Shown piece after piece: positions 1 through 8,550 of a stretch of DNA of 30,879 bases. Source of the DNA: DATLEX01 sp035525045 (lineage in GTDB: Bacteria; Acidobacteriota; Thermoanaerobaculia; Gp7-AA8); contig DATLEX010000283.1 in NCBI GenBank assembly GCA_035525045.1, positions 1 through 30,879 on the forward strand, in the 5' to 3' direction. Numbering within the stretch: the stretch's first letter is position 1; each line of letters begins with the position of its first letter. The notes beneath the pieces were generated by a model that worked only from the letters and a program-made list of their open reading frames with translations, was not told where the DNA came from and did not search any database. Position numbers and translations under genes: made by a program.

Positions 1-191
1 TTGTCCTGCCAAGGGCACCGCTCGGTAGCTAGGTCGGGAAAGGATAATCGCTGAAAGCATATAAGCGAGAAGCCAACCACAAGATGAGTTCTCCCTGAAG
101 ACCCGTGGTAGATGACCACGTTGATAGGCTGGAGGTGTAAGGGCAGCAATGTCCTCAGCTGACCAGTACTAATCGGTCGTTTGACTTGACC
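1..191 (+). rRNA. rrl: 23S ribosomal RNA, 3' end (partial)
   Basis: The first about 190 nt match the conserved 3' end of bacterial 23S rRNA: the helix 95-101 region with 'ctgaaagcatataagc', 'agatgagttctccc' and the terminal 'accagtactaatcggtcg'. The 3' boundary is set at the 'tttgacttgacc' segment, which normally pairs with the 5' end of 23S in the processing stem. The 5' part lies outside the window. The gene is followed by 5S on the same strand, the usual rrn order. Confidence 0.97.
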
Positions 192-272
192 ATATTTGCC
201 TTGTTTTGATGCTCTCTGCAGCCTCGCATCTCCCAACCCTGCAACCCGTATTCAATGAACCCCGATCACAAG

Positions 273-391
273 TTTCCGGTGATCATAGAGAGAGGGTCAC
301 ACCCGTTCCCATTCCGAACACGGCAGTTAAGCCTCTCATCGCCGATGATACTGCGCGGGCAACTGTGTGGGAAAGTAGGACGTCGCCGGGA
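273..391 (+). rRNA. rrf: 5S ribosomal RNA
   Basis: A segment of about 119 nt carries the 5S hallmarks: 'cacacccgttcccattccgaacac' (quoted in part as loop B/C, 'ccgttcccattccgaac') and a 'gggaaagtagg' loop E/helix IV region. The ends form helix I: 'ttccggtg' near 274-281 pairs with 'cgccggga' near 384-391, including G-U pairs. It lies about 80 nt after the 23S end; no tRNA is seen in that spacer. A strong terminator follows directly. Confidence 0.95.
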
Positions 392-401
392 TAAATTCTC
401 G

Positions 402-438
402 AAAGGCCGCTGAGCAATCAGCGGCCTTTAGCTTTTTT
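402..438 (+). terminator. Intrinsic terminator of the rrn operon
   Basis: A perfect 12-bp stem (402-413 with 418-429, arm 'aaaggccgctga') closes a GCAA tetraloop and is followed by 'agctttttt'. Stem, tetraloop and U-tract are the textbook form of a Rho-independent terminator. It lies 10 nt after 5S and ends only 16 nt before the next start codon. Confidence 0.93.
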
Positions 439-454
439 CGCCCCCTCCACCCGC

Positions 455-1219
455 ATGAACGACGATCATCAACAGGCCGAGCGCGAGTTCTTCGACCGCT
501 ATTACCTGGCACACCAGGAGTCGAAGCCGAGTCTCAACGGCTTCTACGCTCTCTCCGCCGGCGCGCGCACCTACGGCGACCGCGTTCTCGAACACTGCGC
601 CGGCCTCCGCGTCCTCGAATACGGCTGCGGGCTCGGAGGCTACGCCCTCCGCCTCGCCGAGCGTGGAGCCGACGTGACCGGCATCGACATCTCCGAGGCC
701 GCCATCGAACAAGCGTCCCGCCGTGCCGCTGCGCTCGGTCCCGGCATGAAGATCCGCTTCCAGAACGCCGACGCCGAGGCTCTGCCGTTCGACAACGCCA
801 GCTTCGACCTGATCTGCGGCTCCGGAATCGTCCACCACCTCGACATCCATCGCGCACTCTCGGAAGTCCGGCGCGTCCTGGCGCCCGGCGGTCGCGCCCT
901 CTTCTACGAGCCGGGCGCGCACCATCCTGCGGCCCGCCTCTATCGCCACCTTACGCCGGATCGCCATACCCCCGGCGAACATCCGCTCACCCGCGCCGAT
1001 CTTCGCCTGATCGCGTCGTATTTCCCCTTCGCGCACATCGAGCACTTCGATCTCGTCTCCGTCGCCGCCATTCCGTTCCTTCGCCGCCGCGGCGGTGTTG
1101 CCTTGCTCCGCTTCCTCGAGGCGATCGACCGGACGACGTTCGCCCTGCTGCCCTTCGCCAGAGTGTGGGCGTCGGTGCTGGTGATAGCCGTAAGAGCCGG
1201 GCCTGAGGGCGCACGGTAG
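455..1219 (+). CDS. Class I SAM-dependent methyltransferase
   Basis: The 254-residue protein has a Methyltransf_11/25-type Rossmann fold. Motif I is EYGCGLGGYA at residues 55-64, the acidic end of strand 2 is in GIDIS near residues 76-80, and the post-motif LPFDNASFDLI and the RRVLAPGGRALFYEP segment follow in order. The family transfers a methyl group from S-adenosylmethionine; the substrate cannot be read from sequence. The C-terminal third (FPFAHIEHFDLVSV) resembles methyltransferases of surface-glycan and lipid loci, which suits the neighbourhood. The start ATG lies 17 nt after the rrn terminator, with no clear Shine-Dalgarno sequence, so it probably has its own promoter or is leaderless. 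A degraded gene on the opposite strand converges on its 3' end. Confidence 0.85.
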   Translation: MNDDHQQAEREFFDRYYLAHQESKPSLNGFYALSAGARTYGDRVLEHCAGLRVLEYGCGLGGYALRLAERGADVTGIDISEAAIEQASRRAAALGPGMKIRFQNADAEALPFDNASFDLICGSGIVHHLDIHRALSEVRRVLAPGGRALFYEPGAHHPAARLYRHLTPDRHTPGEHPLTRADLRLIASYFPFAHIEHFDLVSVAAIPFLRRRGGVALLRFLEAIDRTTFALLPFARVWASVLVIAVRAGPEGAR

Positions 1220-1264
1220 CCTCCAGATTTTCGGGCAGCGGCCCCCGTCCCTGCCATTCCACAT

Positions 1265-2030
1265 GCGAGGGGGTCTGCTGGCGCTTGTAGACCATCGGGA
1301 TACTCAGGTCGAGAGCCCCTTCCTTCATCCAGCCGCCCCAGTCCTGATAAACGCGGTAGTTGTAGCCGATCGAGAAGTTCAGAGCCCCGGCGCCCGGCGG
1401 CCGCCGCGACAGCGGGATGATCGGCATCTCGGGTTAGCGGTTGTAGTCGAGATGGATGCCGTCGACGTCGTAGTCGCGGAGCAACTCGACGAGGACGCGG
1501 ATGGTGTAGTCGGCGGCATCCGGGTGGCCGAGGTCCATGAACCAGAGTCCGGACGACATTCGCTCCCCGAGGAACGGGGTGATGGTCCCGTCGGTGAACG
1601 ACGGGTGCGTCCGCGTCAGCCAGTAATCCGGCTCGGGAGCCCGGTATCCGTGGCGGTTGAACAGGTGGTTCGGATCACAGGGAACCCGGCACGGCCATGC
1701 GGCCATGGCGATGTTGGGGTGGCCGGTATAGACCGGGCCGATGTTCACCCAGGCGTGGACCTCGATTCCCTCCGGATGCGCCTTGTCGATCAGGTACTGC
1801 AAAGGGTCGAATCCCGGCGGGGGGACATAGTTCTCCACCCACCCTTCCGGAGACTTCGCGTAGAGCCCCTGCGCGTTGCGGCGGATCTGAGCAATGATCG
1901 TGTTCAGGTTGCCCCGCCTGGCCCGTTCGATCAGCTCATCGATCTGGGCGGGGCTGCGGAGGCCGGGATTGAACGAGTCGACCCAGAGCGCGCGGACCTC
2001 ATGGAAGCCCGGCGGAAAGCAAGAGTCCGG
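1265..2030 (-). pseudogene. Decayed GHL10-family (glycosyl hydrolase-like 10, DUF187) gene remnant
   Basis: Read on the minus strand, the 1434-2005 frame encodes EVRALWVDSFNPG, then NTIIAQIRRNAQGLY, FDPLQYLIDKAHPEGIEVHAW, HLFNRHG and WFMDLGHPDAADY, ending DVDGIHLDYNR. This is the ordered core of the GHL10 domain. The codon after LDYNR is TAA (1434-1436) where the family has Tyr of an RYP motif. The same frame continues past the stop and recovers the family's distal segment YQDWGGWMKEGALDLSIPMVYKR (shown here as YQDWGGWMKEG and IPMVYKR) near 1285-1360. The roughly 80 residues normally between these blocks are missing. Upstream an in-frame TAG (2055-2057) precedes the domain with no ATG, GTG or TTG between, so the start and signal peptide are lost. 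No promoter is visible. The remnant fills the 850-nt gap between two plus-strand genes. Confidence 0.82.
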
Positions 2031-2072
2031 TCTCGGACGCAGGATTGATTTCGGCTATCCTCCGGCTATCGC

Positions 2073-4031
2073 GTGCTGCTCGTCCTGACCGCCGCCACCT
2101 TCCTCTTCCTCGGCCGCGAGCTCTCTTTCCGGCTCTGGCGCCGCGCCACTGAGCCGCTCGGCTTCGCCGAACAGGCTGTCTCCGCCGCCTCGATCGCCTT
2201 CGGCCTCTGGCTGGCCTCGGTGTGGTTCCTGGCCCTGACCGGTTCTCTGACCGCCACAGCGCTCGCCTTTCGCAACATCGCCTTCGCCTTCGCGGCCGCC
2301 CTGCTCTGGTTCCAGCGCTGGCGCCGCTCGGACCTCGGTCCCCCCTCGTCACCGGTCCGGGCCCCGCGCCTGGTGCTGGTGGCACTCGTTCCCCTCGCTC
2401 TCTGGTGCGCCTTGATGCTGTGGCGCGGGTGGGTGGTACCGCCGCTCAGCCACGACGTCCTCGCCTATCACCTTCCCAAGGCGGCGTTCTACACGCGCGC
2501 GGCCGCCTACGACCCCCTGCCGGCCATGCCCGCCCGAGCGCGGAACATCCCCGTCAACTACGAGATGCTGCTCGCCGATGTCCTCCTCATCGAAGGCGAC
2601 GACGCGATCACCGAGTGGCCGAGCGTGCTCCACTATCTCTTCTTCATCGCCGCCGCGGTCGCGCTGGCGCGACGCTGGTGGGACGACCGCGATCCGCTCA
2701 CGCAGGCGGTGATCGCCCTCCTGGCCGCGGCGGTTCCCGTCGCCCTTCTTCACAGCGGAGCCCACAAGAACGATCTGATGACCATGGCCTTCACGACCGC
2801 GGCCCTGGTCTGGCTCGGCCGCTTCACGACTCATGGCGAGCTCCGGGCCCTCCTCCTCGCGGCCGCGACGCTGATGATGGCCGTCGGAACCAAGCCTCAG
2901 GCTGCCATTCTTGCCGTTGCGGCGATCCCCTTCGCCCTCCGCCGGCTTTGGATGGGAGGGCGGTTCTGGTCTCGTCTGTCCAAGGTCGTCGCTGCGAGCG
3001 TGCTCTTCATCGTGCTGCTCGGCGGCGCGTTCTGGCCGCTCGACCGTGCGGCGACCATGGCGCCGGCACCCGGCTCGGCCCCGCAATCATCCTCCCCCAT
3101 TCGCTTCGGCGATTGGGAGAACCTCTGGCAGGTGCCGTACGTCCTGGTCGCCGCACCTTTCTCGCGCAGCGCGACCGCGCTGGCGGTGCCGTGGAGTGAG
3201 AGGCCGTGGTTCTGGCGCCGCTTCGAGATCTATTTTTCGGAGCTCGGCCTGCCGTTCGCGTTGTGTGCGCTGCTCCTTCCGATCGGCATCTGGCGATACC
3301 GCCGGCGCGTCCCGGAGAGACACACGGAGCGCGTCGTGGTCTCCATCCTGGTCATGGTGACGTTCGTGGCCATCCTTCCCGTGGTCTTTCGCCCTCTCGG
3401 TCTCTACGCGATCTCGGCGCCGCGATACGTCCTGTTCATCGTGCCGGTCGTCTTCGCCTGGACGGTAGTCCCGCTGCTCCGGTTCGATCTTGCGGCGGGG
3501 GGCCGGGTCGCCTCCCTTGCGCTGGCCGCCGTGATCTTCGTCGCCTACGCCGTCTCCGCGGCGCGACATGACAGCTTCGTTCCTCCCCGCTACGTCGCCT
3601 GGGCCCTGCGGAATCCCGGAACCCGCGTGATCCCGTTCGATCCGAATCGCGCCGCGAGCGTGCTCGATCGAATGGCTGCGCCGGATGCGGCGGTGGCGAT
3701 CGAGGCGGCCGACGGGGCATGGCTCTACCCGGCCTTCGGTGCGGAGTTGACCCGCAGGATCGAGCTGATTCCGGACCGGACCGCGCCGGCCGGCCCACCC
3801 GACGCCGACTGGGTCGCCATCGACCGGAAGTTCGAAGCCGTCTGGAGGCACCCGCAGTTCCGTGAGCTCGGTCAGACGGGCCGGTTCATCAGCCGAGGGG
3901 CCACGCCGCTGGAGGCCGACCCCCTCTTCGCCCTTCTGGTCTCGCATCCCCGGTGGCGCCTCGTGCATGTCGAAGCGCCGGCGGGGCAGGCGATCTTCCA
4001 GCGCCAGCCAGGGAGCAGCGCGCAGCCATGA
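2073..4031 (+). CDS. GT-C type polytopic membrane glycosyltransferase (PMT/ArnT-like)
   Basis: The 652-residue protein has about ten hydrophobic segments in the first 490 residues and a soluble C-terminal domain. After the second to third membrane segment comes a loop with LSHDVLAYHLPKAAFY (residues 125-140). This resembles the first extracytoplasmic loop of GT-C enzymes, where an Asp binds the metal or polyprenyl-phosphate sugar. Such proteins transfer sugars from polyprenyl-phosphate donors on the outer face of the inner membrane. The start is GTG at 2073, chosen because the first hydrophobic helix begins there; a possible -10-like TATCCT lies 11 nt upstream. The stop overlaps the next ATG by 4 nt (ATGA). 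The exact family and acceptor are unknown. Confidence 0.72.
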   Translation: MLLVLTAATFLFLGRELSFRLWRRATEPLGFAEQAVSAASIAFGLWLASVWFLALTGSLTATALAFRNIAFAFAAALLWFQRWRRSDLGPPSSPVRAPRLVLVALVPLALWCALMLWRGWVVPPLSHDVLAYHLPKAAFYTRAAAYDPLPAMPARARNIPVNYEMLLADVLLIEGDDAITEWPSVLHYLFFIAAAVALARRWWDDRDPLTQAVIALLAAAVPVALLHSGAHKNDLMTMAFTTAALVWLGRFTTHGELRALLLAAATLMMAVGTKPQAAILAVAAIPFALRRLWMGGRFWSRLSKVVAASVLFIVLLGGAFWPLDRAATMAPAPGSAPQSSSPIRFGDWENLWQVPYVLVAAPFSRSATALAVPWSERPWFWRRFEIYFSELGLPFALCALLLPIGIWRYRRRVPERHTERVVVSILVMVTFVAILPVVFRPLGLYAISAPRYVLFIVPVVFAWTVVPLLRFDLAAGGRVASLALAAVIFVAYAVSAARHDSFVPPRYVAWALRNPGTRVIPFDPNRAASVLDRMAAPDAAVAIEAADGAWLYPAFGAELTRRIELIPDRTAPAGPPDADWVAIDRKFEAVWRHPQFRELGQTGRFISRGATPLEADPLFALLVSHPRWRLVHVEAPAGQAIFQRQPGSSAQP

Positions 4032-5266
4032 CGGCCGCCGGGCGGTCGCCTGGAACCGGCTGGGCGGTCGACGTGACCGCGGTCCTCGCCAGCGTCGGCC
4101 TCGCCGCGGTGCTCAGCCTCGCCTACAGCGCCGCGGCGGGGCGTCTGCTCGGGCCCGACTCCTACTCGGACTTCGCCGGCGCGCTCGCTCTCGCGACGCT
4201 GCTGGCCGTGGCCCTCGGCGCGCTGACGCCGATCACGGCCGTGCTGGCGGCGCGCTATGTCGCGGCCGGACAGCCGGCGCGAGTGCGGGGACTGACGCGA
4301 CAGCTTCTGCGGATCGCGCTGGCGGGCGGCGTGGCCGTCCTGCTGATTGCGGTGGTCGCCGGGCGGCCGCTGGCGGGCTTTCTCCAGTTCCGCTCCGCGG
4401 GGATCGTCGCTGCCGCGGTGGCGGTCTACGTCGGGATCGCGGCGTCGAGCCTCGTGCGCGCAGCGATCCGCGGGTCGCAGCGGTTCGGCGACTACAGCCG
4501 GAACGTGATTGCCGAGTCAGGCGTTCGTCTCCTGGCCGGAGTCGCGATCCTGATCCTCACCAGGAGCGTCGTGCTGGCGATCCTCGCCTACGCGCTGGGG
4601 ACGCTCGTGGCCACGATCAGCGGACTGCGCGTGGTCCGGCGCCTGAGCCCCGAAGTCGAAGCGGTCCGGTTCCGCGAGGTGACGTCGATGCTCGGCGCCA
4701 CGGCGCTTCTCGCCGCCGCCATGGCCGTCTTCCAGAACGTGGACATGCTCCTGGTGAAGCGCTACTTCGAACCGGCGGCGGCCGGGATCTACGGCTCCGC
4801 GGCGGCGCTGGCCCGCACCATGGCGGTGCTGCTCATGCCTCTGGAGGCGCTTCTCATTCCCCGGCTGACCTACCTTCTGGAGCGACGAGAGCCCGCCGCC
4901 GCGTCGATGGGAAGACTCCTGGCCTTGTTTCTGGCCGGCGTCACGCTGCCGTTGCTCTTGTTCGCGTTCGCGCCGCGCATCATCGTGACGGCGATCTACG
5001 GGCGGGCCTACGGGGACGCGGCGCCGCTGCTCCTGCCACTCGGCGGCGCGATGATTCTGCTGGTTCTCGCCTACCTCTGCGGCCAGGTCCTGATCTCGAT
5101 GGGCCGGGCCCGGCTCGTCTCCGCCTTCGCCGCCCTGGTCGTCGTGGAAGTGTGCCTGGTCATCTTCATCCATGACTCGCTTTTGACGGTGGCGCTGATC
5201 CTGGTTGCCACGCGGTCGGCCGCGCTGCTGGTGATGGTTCTGGGACTCCGCCGAGGGCGCCGGTGA
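4028..5266 (+). CDS. Wzx-like flippase / polysaccharide biosynthesis protein (MOP superfamily)
   Basis: The 412-residue protein is hydrophobic throughout, with roughly twelve predicted membrane helices. It has the Wzx/MATE pattern GRLLGPDSYSDFAGALA near residues 38-54, an internal repeat start QNVDMLLVKRYFEPAAAGIYGSA near 235-258 (shown in part as DMLLVKRYFEP), and a C-terminal PRLTYL segment. This family moves lipid-linked oligosaccharides or related lipids from the inner to the outer leaflet. The ATG at 4028 overlaps the preceding TGA and its product starts just before the first helix; a reading frame extends further upstream, but that overlaps the GT-C gene and is not conserved-looking. 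It is the only flippase candidate in the window. Confidence 0.8.
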   Translation: MTAAGRSPGTGWAVDVTAVLASVGLAAVLSLAYSAAAGRLLGPDSYSDFAGALALATLLAVALGALTPITAVLAARYVAAGQPARVRGLTRQLLRIALAGGVAVLLIAVVAGRPLAGFLQFRSAGIVAAAVAVYVGIAASSLVRAAIRGSQRFGDYSRNVIAESGVRLLAGVAILILTRSVVLAILAYALGTLVATISGLRVVRRLSPEVEAVRFREVTSMLGATALLAAAMAVFQNVDMLLVKRYFEPAAAGIYGSAAALARTMAVLLMPLEALLIPRLTYLLERREPAAASMGRLLALFLAGVTLPLLLFAFAPRIIVTAIYGRAYGDAAPLLLPLGGAMILLVLAYLCGQVLISMGRARLVSAFAALVVVEVCLVIFIHDSLLTVALILVATRSAALLVMVLGLRRGRR

Positions 5267-6084
5267 TGAAACGCGTGCTGCTCATGACGGTGCACTTTCG
5301 CAACGCGGCGGAGGTCGGCGCCTTCGCGGCAAATGCGGCGGCGCTCCAGGTCCCGGAGGGATGGCGTGTCGATGTGGCGGTGGTCGACAACAGCGGTGGC
5401 CTGCCGCCGCACCCCGGCGTGTCCATCTATCCGGCTCCGGCGAATCTCGGCTATCTCGGCGGTGCGGCGCTCGGCCTGGACCGCTGGCGTGCCGAGCAAC
5501 ACGGCGAGGTTCCGGAGTGGGTGGGAATCGTGAATCCCGACGTCGCGCTCGCCGGGGACGCGATCGCCGCCCTGCTGACAGCCGGCCTTCCCGAGAGCGT
5601 CGCCATCGTCGCCCCGTCCGTTCTTCTGGGCGGAACGATTCCGCAGAATCCGTTTCTCCAGCGGCGTCCCTCGTCGTTTCGGATGTGGCTGTACACGGTC
5701 GTCTTCCGGAGCGCTCTCCTGACGTTGCTTTTGGACCTCCTCCTTTCCCTGAAGCGGTTCCGGGCGCGACGCCGTTCGGCCGGCGGACCGCGGCCGATCT
5801 ACGCGGCGCATGGGAGTGCCGTGCTGATCCGCCGGTCGTTTTTCGAGCGCGGCGGGACGCTGTCCTACCGCGGCTTCATGTACGGGGAGGAGATCCATCT
5901 CGCCGAACAGGTGCGCTCGATGGGGGGAACGGTGATGTACATGCCGTCGATCGCGGCCGTGCACCGCGGCAGCTCCAGCACCTCCGCGGTACGCTTCTCG
6001 AAGAGGCGGCAATGGCATCTCCAAAGCGCGCAGGCGCTGTGGAGCGACTACTTTCGCTCGCGGCCTCCCGGCGGGAATCGCTGA
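5266..6084 (+). CDS. GT2 family glycosyltransferase (rhamnosyltransferase-like)
   Basis: The 272-residue GT-A fold protein has VVDNSGG (39-45), the donor-binding NLGYLGG (60-66) and NPDV (90-93), the modified DxD region typical of WcaA/RfbF-like rhamnosyltransferases. YRGFMYGEEIHLAEQVR near 203-219 supplies the acceptor-site Glu-Glu of the (E/D)D-type motif. It probably adds a sugar to a lipid-linked glycan on the cytoplasmic face. ATG 5266 shares its A with the upstream stop (TGATG); an in-frame GTG at 5263 is the alternative and adds one residue. It is the last of three coupled genes that begin at 2073. Confidence 0.82.
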   Translation: MKRVLLMTVHFRNAAEVGAFAANAAALQVPEGWRVDVAVVDNSGGLPPHPGVSIYPAPANLGYLGGAALGLDRWRAEQHGEVPEWVGIVNPDVALAGDAIAALLTAGLPESVAIVAPSVLLGGTIPQNPFLQRRPSSFRMWLYTVVFRSALLTLLLDLLLSLKRFRARRRSAGGPRPIYAAHGSAVLIRRSFFERGGTLSYRGFMYGEEIHLAEQVRSMGGTVMYMPSIAAVHRGSSSTSAVRFSKRRQWHLQSAQALWSDYFRSRPPGGNR

Positions 6085-6097
6085 TGGGGCGCCGTGC

Positions 6098-6103
6098 TAC
6101 AGT
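6098..6103 (+). promoter_or_regulatory. Putative -10 box of a leaderless or near-leaderless transcript
   Basis: TACAGT lies 11 nt before the ATG at 6115 and has no obvious -35 partner. It matches the placement of similar hexamers before other genes in this locus, and it supports 6115 rather than the upstream GTG 6094, which would put the hexamer inside the coding region. Confidence 0.4.
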
Positions 6104-6114
6104 CGCGCCAGCGC

Positions 6115-6870
6115 ATGGACGCTCGCCTCATCGACTTCGTGAAACGGATGGCGACGCTCTTCGGACTGGCCGCCACGCGTCACGAGGGGCGGATCCTCCC
6201 GGCATCGTTTCTTCGCCTCTGCGGCAGCGAGTTCCGTGACGACGGCTACTTTCTCGACTCGGCCCGGCGCGAAGCGGACCGGCTGATCAACCGGTTCGGC
6301 GCCGGGCGCGACAGCGCGGTCCTCGACGCCGGCTGCGGCTTCGGACGGCTGGCCATCGGGCTGGCGGACCGGATTCCGGACCTGCGGCGATACGAAGGGA
6401 TCGACGTCAGCCCCGCCGCCGTGGCGTGGTGCAGGCGGTACATCGGCCGGCGCCACCCGAACTTCCACTTCACGCTCATCGACATGCACAACCGCCGGTA
6501 CAACCCCCGCGGCCGGACTCCGGCGGCGCTGGCGCTGCCGTTCGCGAGCGGTACGTTCGACCTCGCCTACCTCTACTCCGTCTTCTCCCACATGGAGCTG
6601 CACGACGTGACCATGTACATCGCCGAGCTGCGCCGCCTGGTCCGGACCGGCGGCGGCGTATTTGCCACGCTCTACGTCGGCGAAGGGGGACCGGAGGTGG
6701 TGGTCAATCCGGCGGACAGCGACCGGACCTGGACCGGCCCACTGCACTGCGTCCGCTACCGCCGGGAGATGATCGAGGAGCGGTTCCGGGCCGCCGGGTT
6801 CGCGATCGAAGACGTCCGGCACGGCACCGAGACGGACGGGCAGAGCGGCTATTCGCTGCGCGCCGTCTGA
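6115..6870 (+). CDS. Class I SAM-dependent methyltransferase
   Basis: The 251-residue protein (from ATG 6115) has motif I DAGCGFGRLA at 71-80, EGIDVSP for the ribose-binding acidic strand, LPFASGTFDLAYLYSVFSH for motifs II/III and VFATLYV near 180. The VFSHM-type 'FSHMELHD' stretch is usual in methyltransferases found with glycan biosynthesis genes. The substrate is not known. An in-frame GTG at 6094 would add seven residues and has a GGGG upstream, so the start is uncertain. Its last 22 nt overlap, tail to tail, the minus-strand glycosyltransferase gene. Confidence 0.85.
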   Translation: MDARLIDFVKRMATLFGLAATRHEGRILPASFLRLCGSEFRDDGYFLDSARREADRLINRFGAGRDSAVLDAGCGFGRLAIGLADRIPDLRRYEGIDVSPAAVAWCRRYIGRRHPNFHFTLIDMHNRRYNPRGRTPAALALPFASGTFDLAYLYSVFSHMELHDVTMYIAELRRLVRTGGGVFATLYVGEGGPEVVVNPADSDRTWTGPLHCVRYRREMIEERFRAAGFAIEDVRHGTETDGQSGYSLRAV

Positions 6871-7685
6871 GCGCCGCGCAGGCGGCCGTACCGCAGCCGC
6901 GAGAAGAGCGCGAACACGAGCCGCGGCGGGAGATGGAGAAGGAGCCGTTCGCCGAACATCACGGCCCGCGCCTTCAGCCCCATGTCGTTGCTCCAGTAGC
7001 GCCGCTTCGTCTCGAGCGTCGAGCGGAGCGTCTCCCGGAGCTTTGTCGACTTGATCGACCCGGCGTGCAGCCGGTAGCGGACCAGGGGATCAACGAGATT
7101 CGCGAAGCGAACGCCCGCGATTGCGACGCGGCTGTACCACTCGTAGTCCTGTGCGGGAAGAGGGGAGTCGGTTCGCCAGCCGCCGAACCGCTCGTAGACC
7201 TCCCGCCGGAACATCACCGCCGAGTTTGCGATGGGATTGGAGAAGGGAAAGGCGCGAAGGATCTCGTCGTGCGAGACCGGGTAACGGCGAAAGCCGATCG
7301 TCCGTCCCTCTTCGTCGATGACGCGCAACGCGGAGGAGACGATCGAGACGTCGGGATTCGCCTGGAGGAACGCCAACTGGCGCTCGAGGCGGTCCTGCTC
7401 GCAGACGTCGTCGGCGTCGAAGCGGCAGATGAACGGCGCCCTGCACATGGAGAGCCCCAGATTGTGCTGCTCGGGCAGTGAGGTGCGCGCGCGGTTCACC
7501 ACGTGCCGGATGCGCGGGTCGGAGAGGCCCGACAGGCTCTCGACGCCTGATGAAAGGGAAGGATCTTCGATGAGGAGGAGCTCGAAGTCGGGAAGGGTCT
7601 GGGCGACGACGCTTTCCACCGCCTCCCGAAAGTATCGCCGGTGAGGCTCGATCACCGGCAGGACGATGGAGACGAGCGGCTGCAT
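6849..7685 (-). CDS. GT2 family glycosyltransferase
   Basis: The 278-residue protein has PLVSIVLPV at the N-terminus, FELLLIEDPS for the UDP-binding strand, FDADD (89-93) as the DxD metal site and QDYEWYSRVAIAG near 185-197 as the acceptor/catalytic ED-like motif. This is the WcaA/SpsA-like GT2 family acting in the cytoplasm on activated sugars. The start ATG (7685-7683) shares one nucleotide with the stop of the methyltransferase upstream on the same strand (TGATG), so the two are translationally coupled. Its 3' end runs into the convergent methyltransferase. Confidence 0.87.
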   Translation of the reverse strand: MQPLVSIVLPVIEPHRRYFREAVESVVAQTLPDFELLLIEDPSLSSGVESLSGLSDPRIRHVVNRARTSLPEQHNLGLSMCRAPFICRFDADDVCEQDRLERQLAFLQANPDVSIVSSALRVIDEEGRTIGFRRYPVSHDEILRAFPFSNPIANSAVMFRREVYERFGGWRTDSPLPAQDYEWYSRVAIAGVRFANLVDPLVRYRLHAGSIKSTKLRETLRSTLETKRRYWSNDMGLKARAVMFGERLLLHLPPRLVFALFSRLRYGRLRGAQTARSE

Positions 7686-8479
7686 CAGCGGCAGACCGCG
7701 AGGAGGTCCATTCCTCCGGCTGCGCCGCCGGCGTCGGCATAGAAATCGTCGAGGCCGTGCAGCCGCGTGAAGTCGTGAGCGGAAGTCTCGGGCCTGCGCC
7801 GGCGCAGCCGTGCGATCAGCCCTGCCGGGATGAGGTGGCGGAGATTGAGGGGATCGAGCCGGGCCAGTCGATTCGCGGCCGCGACCCGCGCTCCCTCGAT
7901 CGTCTCGATGGCGCGGCTCGCGCGTATCCCGTGGATGGTCACCTCACCAAAGGATGCCCGCAGGAGCCCTTCCAGCTCCGCGGGCGTGTACTCGCGCACA
8001 TGAAACCTGTTCCACGGCCTCCGCCCCGAAGGGACGCGGGTCAGCCGGTTCGGCGTCGTCAGGATGAAGGTTCCTCCCGGCCGGAGAACGCGCCGCACCT
8101 CGTCGGCGAACGTTCGATCGTCGCCGGCGTGCTCGATGGTCTGAAAGGACGTCACCGCGTCGAACTCGGCAGTCTCGAACGGCAGCCGCAGCCCGCCGTA
8201 CGTGGTGAACCGGCATTGTTCCGACCCGTACGTCGCGTTCGCCGCGGCGACGACGTCCGGCTCCACGTCCACGCCGACGACCGTTCGCGCGTGCTCGGCC
8301 AGCAGCCGGGTGCCGTAGCCGGTGCCGCTTCCGAGATCGAGAACGGCATCGGAGCGGCGGATCAACGAGGTGGCGAAGCGGTAGGCGAAGAGGTGCCGCA
8401 GATAGAGAATGTAATCCGGTTCGGAGCTGTACAGCTCCGGGACGAGGCGCTCCCCGGTTTTCCGGCAGTCGGGCGGCAT
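7685..8479 (-). CDS. Class I SAM-dependent methyltransferase
   Basis: The 264-residue protein begins MPPDCRKTGERLVPELY; the TGERLVPE leader is common in Methyltransf_11/23 proteins beside glycosyltransferases. Motif I is DLGSGTGYG (48-56), followed by VGVDVEPDVV, FQTIEHAGD and RRVLRPGGTFILTTPN. A longer frame to 8632 exists, but its extra residues are low-complexity and Arg/Pro/Ser-rich. ATG 8479 also sits 10 nt after a TAGAAT hexamer, so 8479 is preferred. It heads a two-gene minus-strand operon with the GT2 gene and is divergent from the gene at 8551. Confidence 0.86.
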   Translation of the reverse strand: MPPDCRKTGERLVPELYSSEPDYILYLRHLFAYRFATSLIRRSDAVLDLGSGTGYGTRLLAEHARTVVGVDVEPDVVAAANATYGSEQCRFTTYGGLRLPFETAEFDAVTSFQTIEHAGDDRTFADEVRRVLRPGGTFILTTPNRLTRVPSGRRPWNRFHVREYTPAELEGLLRASFGEVTIHGIRASRAIETIEGARVAAANRLARLDPLNLRHLIPAGLIARLRRRRPETSAHDFTRLHGLDDFYADAGGAAGGMDLLAVCR

Positions 8480-8489
8480 CGAGCGGAGG

Positions 8490-8495
8490 ATTCTA
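8490..8495 (-). promoter_or_regulatory. Putative -10 box (TAGAAT) for the minus-strand methyltransferase
   Basis: On the minus strand TAGAAT ends 10 nt before the ATG at 8479, which would leave a leader of only a few nucleotides. There is no clear -35 element. Confidence 0.45.
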
Positions 8496-8530
8496 CCGCC
8501 GGTGAGGAGGCTCGCGGCGCTGGATCCGTC

Positions 8531-8536
8531 TACAAT
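8531..8536 (+). promoter_or_regulatory. Putative -10 box (TACAAT) heading the 11-gene glycan operon
   Basis: TACAAT matches the sigma70 -10 consensus at 5 of 6 positions and lies 14 nt before ATG 8551. A weak GGAAG/GAAG purine run is in the short leader. It is the only promoter-like site visible before the long operon that ends at 18142. Confidence 0.45.
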
Positions 8537-8550
8537 CGCGGAAGACGAAG

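Noticed and set aside
192..272. tRNA gene between 23S and 5S
   Set aside because: The spacer has no T-loop or acceptor-like pairing, and its 80 nt do not fold as a cloverleaf.
206..394. Small plus-strand frame over the 5S rRNA
   Set aside because: It lies within the 5S gene and its spacer; conserved rRNA sequence explains it.
428..1264. Minus-strand open frame opposite the first methyltransferase
   Set aside because: Glu/Gly/Ala/Val-rich with no motif, and the plus strand encodes an obvious methyltransferase.
1263..2048. Plus-strand frame opposite the GHL10 remnant
   Set aside because: Its translation is typical of antisense of a coding region, whereas the minus strand carries ordered GHL10 motifs.
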